DNA from: JAVBUY01 sp031552735 | GTDB taxonomy: Bacteria; Bacillota; Clostridia; Christensenellales; Aristaeellaceae | Direction of reading: 5' to 3' | Length of the DNA stretch: 60,727 nucleotides | NCBI GenBank assembly: GCA_031552735.1 | Contig: JAVBMF010000030.1 | Location: forward strand, 1 to 60,727 | Shown: positions 33,320 to 39,840 of the stretch, piece by piece | Position numbering within the stretch: position 1 is the first letter of the stretch | Layout: every line of letters begins with the position of its first letter | Position numbers and translations under genes: made by a program | Notes under the pieces: model-generated | Told to the model about the DNA's origin: nothing | Database searches by the model: none | What the model saw: the letters and a program-made list of their open reading frames with translations, nothing else

Positions 33320-33895
33320 CTATACGCGGCGATTGTGCAGCAGCGGCGACAACCGCTTGTAGGACAGGAAGGTCACCAGACTCAGCATCAATCCTTTGAA
33401 TAGATTGAACGGCGCGGTGATCATCAGCACCAGATCAAACAGGCTGTCAATGCTGGGGAACACCGCCTTGCCCGCGCCAAGGATCGCTTCCATCGGCATA
33501 AAGTTCTGGTAAAACGGAATGAGCACGTAGTAGTTGGTCAGCGCACCAACCAGTGTGATGCAGGCAATGCCCACAGCCATGCCAATCAGCGCACCTTTTA
33601 GGGTGCGGTTGCGGGCGTAGATGATGCTGGCCGGTATCACAAACGACGCCGACATCAGGAAGTCGGCCAGCTCACCCACACCGCCGGTCGAGGTCTGCAA
33701 CAGGTGCAACATATCCTTAATCGCCACCACCGCCACCCCGGCCAAAGGCCCCATGGAGAAGCCCGCCAGAATTGCCGGAAAGGTGCTGAAGTCCAGCTTA
33801 TAGAAGGCCACGATGGGCAGCTCCAGTTGAAACAGTACATAGGCGATCGCCGACAGCAGCGCAATGCGCGTTAGCTTCCAGGTTTTAATTTTCAT
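33320..33895 (-). CDS. ribU: ECF transporter S component, riboflavin type (RibU)
   Basis: 191 residues, six hydrophobic helices. The N-terminus K-L-T-R-I-A-L-L-S-A-I-A-Y-V-L-F is a typical S-component start. It continues with F-P-A-I-L-A-G-F-S-M-G-P-L-A-G-V and I-K-D-M-L-H. An FMN riboswitch in the leader shows that the substrate is riboflavin or FMN. It needs the shared EcfA/A'/T module, which is elsewhere. Confidence 0.93.
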   Translation of the reverse strand: MKIKTWKLTRIALLSAIAYVLFQLELPIVAFYKLDFSTFPAILAGFSMGPLAGVAVVAIKDMLHLLQTSTGGVGELADFLMSASFVIPASIIYARNRTLKGALIGMAVGIACITLVGALTNYYVLIPFYQNFMPMEAILGAGKAVFPSIDSLFDLVLMITAPFNLFKGLMLSLVTFLSYKRLSPLLHNRRV

Positions 33896-33959
33896 TGTGT
33901 ATCCCCTTTCGCATCAAGAAGCCCCCGCGCATCTTGCAGGGGCGAAAAAAGGCACACAC

Positions 33960-34067
33960 ATGCTTCTTTCATCCAGACTATACTGTCGGCTCCGGAATCA
34001 AACCGGATCTGCCTTTCGGCTCGCGGGCTATACCGCCGGTGGGGAATCACACCCCGCCCTGAAGACA
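33960..34067 (-). ncRNA. FMN riboswitch (RFN element)
   Basis: Minus strand holds the conserved blocks CTTCAGGGCGGGGTG, ATTCCCCACCGGCGGTA, AGCCCGCGAGCC, GCAGATCCGGT, ATTCCGGAGCCGACAG and TATAGTCTGGATGAAAGAAG. A GC hairpin (33917-33943) with a short T run lies between it and the ribU RBS. It may be a terminator or a translation-blocking stem. Confidence 0.97.
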
Positions 34068-34093
34068 CACGAAAACGATTTGGTTGTATGCAC

Positions 34094-34122
34094 ATTGTAT
34101 CTCGGTGTGCCCCCTCTGTCAA
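34094..34122 (-). promoter_or_regulatory. Promoter of the FMN riboswitch-ribU transcript
   Basis: Minus strand TTGACA, 17-base spacer, TACAAT, about 25 bases ahead of the riboswitch. Confidence 0.85.
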
Positions 34123-34141
34123 GCGCGTGAAAAAGAACTGC

Positions 34142-34170
34142 TTGACTTTTGCATTTTAATTGTATACAAT
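34142..34170 (+). promoter_or_regulatory. Promoter of the GPx-ohrR operon
   Basis: TTGACT, 17-base spacer, TACAAT. The -10 box lies inside the OhrR-type palindrome at 34158-34171. Confidence 0.85.
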
Positions 34171-34171
34171 T
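34158..34171. promoter_or_regulatory. OhrR-type operator
   Basis: AATTGTATACAATT is a perfect palindrome, with flanking TTT and CAA extending it towards the Bacillus OhrR site (TACAATT-AATTGTA half-sites). It sits on the -10 box. The second gene of the operon encodes an OhrR-like protein. Confidence 0.85.
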
Positions 34172-34204
34172 CAATCGAACAAAATCATTCAGGAGGTTTT
34201 CGCA

Positions 34205-34687
34205 ATGAGCATCTATGATATCTCCGTCCGCGACGCACAGGACAACGAGGTTTCGCTGGCGAATTATCAGGGCAAAGTGCTGCTGATCGTCAACACCGCG
34301 ACAATGTGCGGCTTCACCCCGCAGTACCAGGGCTTGCAGGCGCTGTACGATCAATATCACGATCAGGGGCTGGAGATTCTCGACTTTCCCTGCAACCAGT
34401 TCGCGCATCAGGCGCCGGGCAACGCGCAAGAAATCGCCACCTTCTGCACCACGCGCTTTGGCGTCACCTTTCCGCAGTTTGCCAAGATCGAGGTCAACGG
34501 CGATCAGCAGAGCCCGCTCTATGCCTATCTCAAGTCGCAGAAGGGCGGCCTGGGCGGCAGCGCCATCAAGTGGAATTTCACCAAGTTTCTGGTAGACCGT
34601 CAGGGGCAGGTGGTGGCGCGCTTTGGTCCGACCAAGACGCCCGAAGCCATGGCGCGCGATATCCTGCCGCTGCTCAGCCAACAATAG
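34205..34687 (+). CDS. Glutathione peroxidase-family (thiol) peroxidase
   Basis: 160 residues, thioredoxin fold. The peroxidatic Cys is in N-T-A-T-M-C-G-F-T-P-Q. Gln and Asn/Trp partners are in C-N-Q-F and K-W-N-F-T-K-F. The enzyme uses Cys, not selenocysteine. The second Cys in D-F-P-C-N-Q-F could be resolving, so thioredoxin is the likely reductant. AGGAGG precedes the ATG at 34205. It is followed after nine bases by an OhrR-like gene and sits under an OhrR-type operator. An organic-peroxide-induced peroxidase is therefore the best reading. Confidence 0.93.
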   Translation: MSIYDISVRDAQDNEVSLANYQGKVLLIVNTATMCGFTPQYQGLQALYDQYHDQGLEILDFPCNQFAHQAPGNAQEIATFCTTRFGVTFPQFAKIEVNGDQQSPLYAYLKSQKGGLGGSAIKWNFTKFLVDRQGQVVARFGPTKTPEAMARDILPLLSQQ

Positions 34688-34696
34688 GAGGTTCTC

Positions 34697-35122
34697 ATGT
34701 CCTTCGATCCGCTCAAACTGGAAAACCAGCTCTGCTTTCCGCTGTATGCCTGCGCCAAGGAGGTCGTCCGCCGCTATAAGCCGCTGCTGGACCCACTCGG
34801 CCTAACCTACACGCAGTACATTGCACTAATGGTGCTGTGGGAGCATGGCGACATCACCGTCAAGGCGCTGGGCGAGCGGCTGTATCTGGACTCGGGCACG
34901 CTGACGCCGCTGCTGAAAAAACTGGAGCAGGATGGTTTGGTCACGCGCAATCGCTGTGCGCATGACGAGCGGCAGCTGCTGGTATCGCTGAGCGAAAAAG
35001 GCCGCGCGCTGCGCCAAGACGCGCTGGATGTGCCCGAACGATTGTCGGCCTGCATTCCCTTATCCACCGAGGATGCGCAGACGCTCTACCGGCTGCTCTA
35101 TCAGGTGCTTGGGCAGCTATGA
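34697..35122 (+). CDS. ohrR: OhrR-like MarR family organic-peroxide sensor
   Basis: 141 residues. The N-terminal L-E-N-Q-L-C-F-P-L-Y-A-C carries the reactive Cys (C13) in the context of Bacillus OhrR, with a second Cys at 19. The winged helix has L-Y-L-D-S-G-T-L-T-P-L-L-K-K-L-E and the wing R-x-x-x-x-D-E-R. It most likely represses its own operon and is released by oxidation of C13. Its Tyr residues near the Cys fit the sensor pocket. Confidence 0.92.
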   Translation: MSFDPLKLENQLCFPLYACAKEVVRRYKPLLDPLGLTYTQYIALMVLWEHGDITVKALGERLYLDSGTLTPLLKKLEQDGLVTRNRCAHDERQLLVSLSEKGRALRQDALDVPERLSACIPLSTEDAQTLYRLLYQVLGQL

Positions 35123-35128
35123 TCATGA

Positions 35129-35158
35129 AAAAGGCGCACTACAACAGGTGCGCCTTTT
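35129..35158. terminator. Bidirectional terminator after ohrR
   Basis: AAAAAGGCGCA / CTACAACAGG / TGCGCCTTTT between convergent genes. Confidence 0.85.
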
Positions 35159-35160
35159 GC

Positions 35161-35943
35161 TTATGCTCTCAGTTGCAGGATATGCGCCACCGCCTCGGCA
35201 AACCCTTCGCCGCCGGGCAGCGTGGTCACATAGGTCGGCAGGTGCGGGATCGTCGACACAAACGGCGCGATGTTGGCCACCGCGCAGCTGACCGGAAACG
35301 CCGCGAACATCGGCGCGTCGTTGGGTGAATCGCCAAAAAACACACCGTGCTCCAACATATCCGCCTCGCGCCACAACTGCTCAAAGAACAGCTTCGCCAT
35401 CGACAGCTTATCATACACGCCATACCAGATATTCACATGGATGGAGCTGATCTTGGCCTGCGCGCCAAAGTCCAGCGCGATGTCGCGGATGCGCTCGGCG
35501 GCGCTCAGCGGCAGCACCGGCGGCTCCTCACAGAAGTCAATGGCCAGATCATACAGCCGCGCAAACTGATCCTTGGCCACGCGGCAGCCGGGCACCCCGG
35601 ACAGGCACGCCGCGCGGATCGCGTCCAGCTTGGCCTTGGCCTCGCCGCCCGCTACCGCCGGATGCGTGAAGGTGCGCTGGTGCTTGCCCTCCCAGTAATA
35701 GACCAACGCGCCGTTCTCGCCGATCACCGCGTCCACCGGCCACTGGCGCAGGATCAGGTCGCACCAACCGGCGGGACGTCCAGTCACCGGCACCACGCGA
35801 ACACCCGCCTCGTGAAGCGCCCACAGCGCCTGATACGACGCGGCGGGCAGCTTGCCCTCGGTGGTGATGGTGTCGTCGATGTCGTGCAGCACATATTTCA
35901 GGCCGCGCGCCCATTCGCGCTGCATCTGTGTGATCGGTTGCAT
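35161..35943 (-). CDS. HAD-IIB family phosphatase (Cof-like)
   Basis: 260 residues. Motif I is D-I-D-D-T-I-T, motif II V-T-G-R-P-A-G-W, motif IV F-G-D-S-P-N-D-A-P-M-F. A C2-type cap (about 85-190) is present, with a Cys-rich stretch (C-L-S-G-V-P-G-C). It probably acts on a sugar or polyol phosphate. It is the last gene of the glpA-like operon, nine bases after the DUF1667 gene. Confidence 0.88.
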   Translation of the reverse strand: MQPITQMQREWARGLKYVLHDIDDTITTEGKLPAASYQALWALHEAGVRVVPVTGRPAGWCDLILRQWPVDAVIGENGALVYYWEGKHQRTFTHPAVAGGEAKAKLDAIRAACLSGVPGCRVAKDQFARLYDLAIDFCEEPPVLPLSAAERIRDIALDFGAQAKISSIHVNIWYGVYDKLSMAKLFFEQLWREADMLEHGVFFGDSPNDAPMFAAFPVSCAVANIAPFVSTIPHLPTYVTTLPGGEGFAEAVAHILQLRA

Positions 35944-35952
35944 GGCTTCTCC

Positions 35953-36294
35953 TTACAGGTCGCGCGTCGCAACGATGTTCACGTCGGTGCCGCACACGCC
36001 CTTGATCACGATATCGCCGCGCTTGACCGGCGCTTTGAGCTTCACGTCGTCCAGCGCGCGCATCACGTCGGTCATCAGCTTTTTGCTGATGTCCTTGTCG
36101 GTCTTGACCGGCATGCGCGGATAGCCCGCGCCCTCAATGCACACCGTGCTGGTCACCACGCGCGTCGGGTTTTGCAGTTCCTTCTGGCCATAGGCAATGC
36201 CGCGCTGGCAGCCAAAGCCGGTCACCTCGTAGGTCTGCTCCTCCACCTTCAGTCGGCATCCCTTGGGGCACACGATGCAAACGATATCAGCCAT
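35953..36294 (-). CDS. DUF1667 protein, small Cys-rich partner of the oxidoreductase set
   Basis: 113 residues. The N-terminal C-I-V-C-P-K-G-C (CxxCxxxC) and a later Cys in G-F-G-C-Q-R-G suggest a metal or Fe-S site. DUF1667 genes typically follow GlpA- and GlpB-like flavoproteins in clostridia. The ATG at 36294 overlaps the previous gene by eight bases. Confidence 0.88.
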   Translation of the reverse strand: MADIVCIVCPKGCRLKVEEQTYEVTGFGCQRGIAYGQKELQNPTRVVTSTVCIEGAGYPRMPVKTDKDISKKLMTDVMRALDDVKLKAPVKRGDIVIKGVCGTDVNIVATRDL

Positions 36295-37561
36295 GCGCCT
36301 TCGCCCCCTCCACTCGAATGATGATGTCCTGGCCATTGGCCTTGTCCAGTGTGACGCGCGGCAGGATGATGCGCTCCATCTCGGCGGGCGCCATGTGCTC
36401 GCGCTTGTAGGTGTGCATCACCTCGCCGCCGATCACCACCTCGATCTTGCTGTCTTTGAACACGTCGCGCACGCGGAAGAATACCTCGACCGCTTTCTCG
36501 ACATTGCCGACGCGCACATGCTGCGGCACAGTGTAGCCAACGTTGTCGCCATTGACCAGCGCCACGGTGGGCTCGCCCTGCGCGGTCTGCCCCGCCGCGT
36601 ACATGGCCGCCGCCTTGCCCGCGCGCGTGCTCTCGGCGGTCACAAAGTCCACCAGATCGTGCACATGCAGCACATTGCCCGCCGCAAAGATGCCCGGCAC
36701 CTCGGTCTCCATGTTCTCATAGACCGTCGCGCCGCGCGTGCGCCCGTCGATGGGGATGCGCGCGTCTTGCGTCAGCTCGTTTTCGGGGATCAGGCCGACT
36801 GACAGCAGCACGGTGTCGCAGTCAAACTCCATCTCGGTGCCAGCGATGGCGCGCATGTCGCGCCCCACCTGCGCCACGGTGACGCCGGTCACGCGCTTGT
36901 CACCGCGAATGTCGGTGATGGTGTGCGACAGATACAGCGGAATATCGAAGTCTTGCAGGCACTGCACGAGGTTTCGCGTCAGGCCGCTGGAGTACGGCAT
37001 CACCTCGACACAAGCCAACACCTTCGCGCCCTCCAGCGTCAGGCGGCGCGCCATGATCAGCCCAATGTCGCCGGAGCCTAGGATCACCACGCGCTTGCCG
37101 ACCGCGTAGCCCTCCATGTTGATGTACTTTTGCGCCGCGCCCGCGGTCAGCACGCCAGCCGGACGCGTGCCCGGGATGGCGATCGCGCCGCGCGTGCGCT
37201 CACGGCAGCCCATGGTCAGCACCACCGCTTGGGCGGTGAGCACCTGATAGCCCCGCGACGGATGGATGATGTGCACCTGCTTGTCCTGTGTCACCTCGAG
37301 CACCATGCTGTCCAGCAGCACCTCGACCGAGGTGTCACGCAGCATTTCTTTGAACCGCTGCGCGTACTCCGGCCCGGTCAGCTCTTCCTTGAAGTAGTGC
37401 AGGCCAAATCCGTTGTGGATACACTGATTCAGGATGCCGCCCAGTTCCTTGTCGCGCTCGACAATCAGCACCTTGGCCGCGCCCTGCTGATGCGCCGCCA
37501 GCGCCGCCGCCATGCCCGCCGGGCCGCCGCCTACCACGATCACGTCATATTGCTTGCTCAT
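36287..37561 (-). CDS. FAD/NAD-dependent oxidoreductase (glycerol-3-phosphate operon type)
   Basis: 424 residues. The FAD site is D-V-I-V-V-G-G-G-P-A-G-M-A-A-A, followed by G-G-I-L-N-Q-C-I-H-N-G-F-G-L, T-M-G-C-R-E-R-T-R-G-A, a second dinucleotide site V-V-I-L-G-S-G-D-I-G-L, and the C-terminal G-I-F-A-A-G-N. This is the pyridine-nucleotide oxidoreductase always found with GlpA-like enzymes. It shares ATGA with the upstream stop. Confidence 0.92.
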   Translation of the reverse strand: MSKQYDVIVVGGGPAGMAAALAAHQQGAAKVLIVERDKELGGILNQCIHNGFGLHYFKEELTGPEYAQRFKEMLRDTSVEVLLDSMVLEVTQDKQVHIIHPSRGYQVLTAQAVVLTMGCRERTRGAIAIPGTRPAGVLTAGAAQKYINMEGYAVGKRVVILGSGDIGLIMARRLTLEGAKVLACVEVMPYSSGLTRNLVQCLQDFDIPLYLSHTITDIRGDKRVTGVTVAQVGRDMRAIAGTEMEFDCDTVLLSVGLIPENELTQDARIPIDGRTRGATVYENMETEVPGIFAAGNVLHVHDLVDFVTAESTRAGKAAAMYAAGQTAQGEPTVALVNGDNVGYTVPQHVRVGNVEKAVEVFFRVRDVFKDSKIEVVIGGEVMHTYKREHMAPAEMERIILPRVTLDKANGQDIIIRVEGAKAHG

Positions 37562-39003
37562 GCGCGGGCACCTCCCTTGGTCACGCCGATCAGCTGATCC
37601 GACCCCACCTTGTCCTGGGGAATGTTCAGCGGGTCTTCGCCCAGCTCGCGTGAGAGAATCTCCAGCACACGCGGGCCACAGAAGCCGCCCTGACAACGCC
37701 CCATGCCCGCCGTCACGCGGCGCTTGATGGCGTCCAGACTGCGCGGCACAATGGGCCGGTGGATCGCGTCAACGATTTCGCCCTCGGTGATGGTCTGGCA
37801 GCGGCAGATGACGCGGCCATAGCGCGGATCCTTGGCGATGAGCGCGTTCTTTTCATCAGCGGACAGGTGCTTGAAGCGCACATGCTTGCGCTGGTCGGTG
37901 AAGGTTGCCTTGGCCTTGGCGGCAAGCCCCGCGTCCGCCAGCATGCGCGCCACCGCGTCGCCAATGGCCGGGGCGCTGGTCAGGCCGGGCGATTGAATGC
38001 ACGCCACGTCGAGAAAGTGCGGATGCCCAGCGGCAAACTCAATAACAAAATCGTGCTTATCGGCGTTGTTGGCACGCAGACCGGCGAAGTTGCGGATGGT
38101 CTGACGGAAATCAACACTGGGCACGGACTTTGCGGCAAACTGGCGCACCTTGTCCATCCCGGTTTGTGTGGTCGATACATCGGTCGGATCGTCCACCGGG
38201 TCGGAGGTCGGGCCAGTGATCAGGTTGCCGTGCGTGGTCGGCGATACCAGCACACCCTTGCCCGCCTTGGTCGGGCACTGGAAGATCGTGCGGCTGACCA
38301 GCGCGCCCTGGTTGTTGTCTAGCAGCAAGTATTCGCCCTTGGTGGGGATGATGCCAAAGCTCTTGGGCGCGACCATCTCGTGGATGGTTCCGGCGAACAC
38401 GCCCGCCGCGTTGACCACATAGCGCGCGTCAAAGTCGCCCTGATTGGTGCGCACGGTATATCCATCGCCCATGGGCGCGATGGCCGTAACCGTGGTGTTG
38501 AGCTTGAGCTCCACGCCGTTTTGCACAGCGGTCTCGGCCAATGCCAGCGTCAGCTCCCACGGATCGACGATACCGCCGGAGGGAATATCCAGCGCGTACA
38601 GCACTTCCTTGGCAAGATTGGGCTCCAGCTTGCGCGCCTCGTCTCCGGAGATCAGGCGCAGCCCCGCCACGCCATTTTCCTGGCCGCGCGCCAGCAATGC
38701 CTCTAGGTGCGGCTTCTCCTCATCGGAAAAGGCAACCACGAGCGACCCGCAGCCCGCAAACGGCACATCCAGCCGCTTGCAGAGCTCCGGCATCATGCGG
38801 TTGCCCTCCAGATTGTATTTTGCCATCAGCGTACCCGGCTCGGGATCGTATCCGGCGTGTACGATCGCGCTGTTGGCCTTGCTGGTTTGGTTACAGACGT
38901 CATTTTCCGCGTCTACCACAAGCACCCTGGTTTCCTGTTTGGACAGCGAGTAGGCGATGCTCGCGCCCACCACACCACAACCGATCACCAATACGTCGTA
39001 CAC
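37558..39003 (-). CDS. GlpA-like FAD-dependent dehydrogenase with C-terminal BFD-type [2Fe-2S] domain
   Basis: 481 residues. An FAD-binding DAO domain (V-I-G-C-G-V-V-G-A-S-I-A) matches anaerobic glycerol-3-phosphate or hydroxy-acid dehydrogenases. The C-terminal domain (about 390-465) has I-C-R-C-Q and M-G-R-C-Q-G-G-F-C-G, a four-Cys BFD-like cluster. It starts with GTG at 39003 behind GGAGGGG. It heads a four-gene operon with the FAD/NAD oxidoreductase, DUF1667 protein and HAD phosphatase. The likely role is oxidation of glycerol-3-phosphate with electrons passed to the partner. Confidence 0.92.
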   Translation of the reverse strand: MYDVLVIGCGVVGASIAYSLSKQETRVLVVDAENDVCNQTSKANSAIVHAGYDPEPGTLMAKYNLEGNRMMPELCKRLDVPFAGCGSLVVAFSDEEKPHLEALLARGQENGVAGLRLISGDEARKLEPNLAKEVLYALDIPSGGIVDPWELTLALAETAVQNGVELKLNTTVTAIAPMGDGYTVRTNQGDFDARYVVNAAGVFAGTIHEMVAPKSFGIIPTKGEYLLLDNNQGALVSRTIFQCPTKAGKGVLVSPTTHGNLITGPTSDPVDDPTDVSTTQTGMDKVRQFAAKSVPSVDFRQTIRNFAGLRANNADKHDFVIEFAAGHPHFLDVACIQSPGLTSAPAIGDAVARMLADAGLAAKAKATFTDQRKHVRFKHLSADEKNALIAKDPRYGRVICRCQTITEGEIVDAIHRPIVPRSLDAIKRRVTAGMGRCQGGFCGPRVLEILSRELGEDPLNIPQDKVGSDQLIGVTKGGARA

Positions 39004-39032
39004 AATCTACCCCTCCACACCGAAGTACCTAT

Positions 39033-39061
39033 ATTGTATCAAAAATGAAATTGGATTTCAA
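39033..39061 (-). promoter_or_regulatory. Promoter of the glpA-like operon
   Basis: Minus strand TTGAAA, 17-base spacer, TACAAT, 30 bases before the GTG. Confidence 0.75.
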
Positions 39062-39069
39062 TAATTGAT

Positions 39070-39098
39070 TTGTCACAGGGCGCATCCTGTGATATACT
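39070..39098 (+). promoter_or_regulatory. Promoter of the AlkA-like gene, with internal palindrome
   Basis: TTGTCA, 17-base spacer, TATACT. The palindrome TCACAGG-GCGCAT-CCTGTGA (39073-39092) fills the spacer, so it is a likely operator. Confidence 0.75.
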
Positions 39099-39127
39099 GC
39101 ATGCGACGACAGAAAGTGAGCGATGCT

Positions 39128-39784
39128 ATGCCGCACTTTGTTTATTCTACTGCACAGAACGCCTATTTGTCTACCCGCGATCCGATTCTGGGCGTAGCAA
39201 TTTCTCGCATCGGGCACATCCATCGCGAGATTTTTCCCGATCCTTTCGAGGCGCTGATGCGAAGTGTGGTCGCGCAGCAGATTTCCGCGCGCGCCGCCGA
39301 AACCGTGTTTGGCCGTCTGCGCACGCTGCTGCCTATCTGCACGCCGGAGGCGCTCCTCGCGCTGCCGGTGGAGCAACTGCGCGGCTGCGGTCTGTCCGGG
39401 CGCAAGGCCGAGTATCTGCGCGGCATCGCGCGCGCCGGGGTGGATGGGATCATCGACTTTGCCACGTTGCACACGCTGTCGGACGAGGAATTGACACGAC
39501 AACTGGTGGCGCTGCCCGGCATCGGCGTGTGGACGGCGGAGATGCAGCTCATCTTCTGCTTCCAGCGGCCGGATGTGGTCAGCTTTGGCGACCTGGCGAT
39601 TCGCAACGGCATGATGCGCCTGTATGGGCTGCCAACGCTGTCCAAGGCGCAGTTTGACGCCTATCGGGCGAACTACAGTCCGCATGGCACGGTGGCGTCG
39701 CTGTATCTGTGGGCACTGGCGCACGAGGAGCAAGACGCCGCCGAGCCTGTGGTGCAAAAGGGCGGCGCGACAATCGCCAAATGA
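39128..39784 (+). CDS. DNA-3-methyladenine glycosylase II-like (HhH-GPD)
   Basis: 218 residues. Removes alkylated bases from DNA (base excision repair). It has the V-A-Q-Q-I-S-A-R-A-A motif, the helix-hairpin-helix L-P-G-I-G-V-W-T-A-E-M, and the catalytic Asp in S-F-G-D-L-A-I-R-N-G. It lacks the AlkA N-terminal domain, so it is the short type. The start at 39128 is supported by the family N-terminus; the frame is open upstream. Confidence 0.92.
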   Translation: MPHFVYSTAQNAYLSTRDPILGVAISRIGHIHREIFPDPFEALMRSVVAQQISARAAETVFGRLRTLLPICTPEALLALPVEQLRGCGLSGRKAEYLRGIARAGVDGIIDFATLHTLSDEELTRQLVALPGIGVWTAEMQLIFCFQRPDVVSFGDLAIRNGMMRLYGLPTLSKAQFDAYRANYSPHGTVASLYLWALAHEEQDAAEPVVQKGGATIAK

Positions 39785-39793
39785 GCGCGATAC

Positions 39794-39832
39794 AAAAAGC
39801 GGATCGGGATTGCTCCCGATCCGTTTTTTCAT
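39794..39832. terminator. Terminator T1, identical stem to T2
   Basis: The core 39800-39828 is a GGATCGGGA / TTGC / TCCCGATCC hairpin with T and A runs on both sides. It lies between convergent genes. The same 29 bases recur at 42315-42343. Confidence 0.9.
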
Positions 39833-39840
39833 CATATGGT

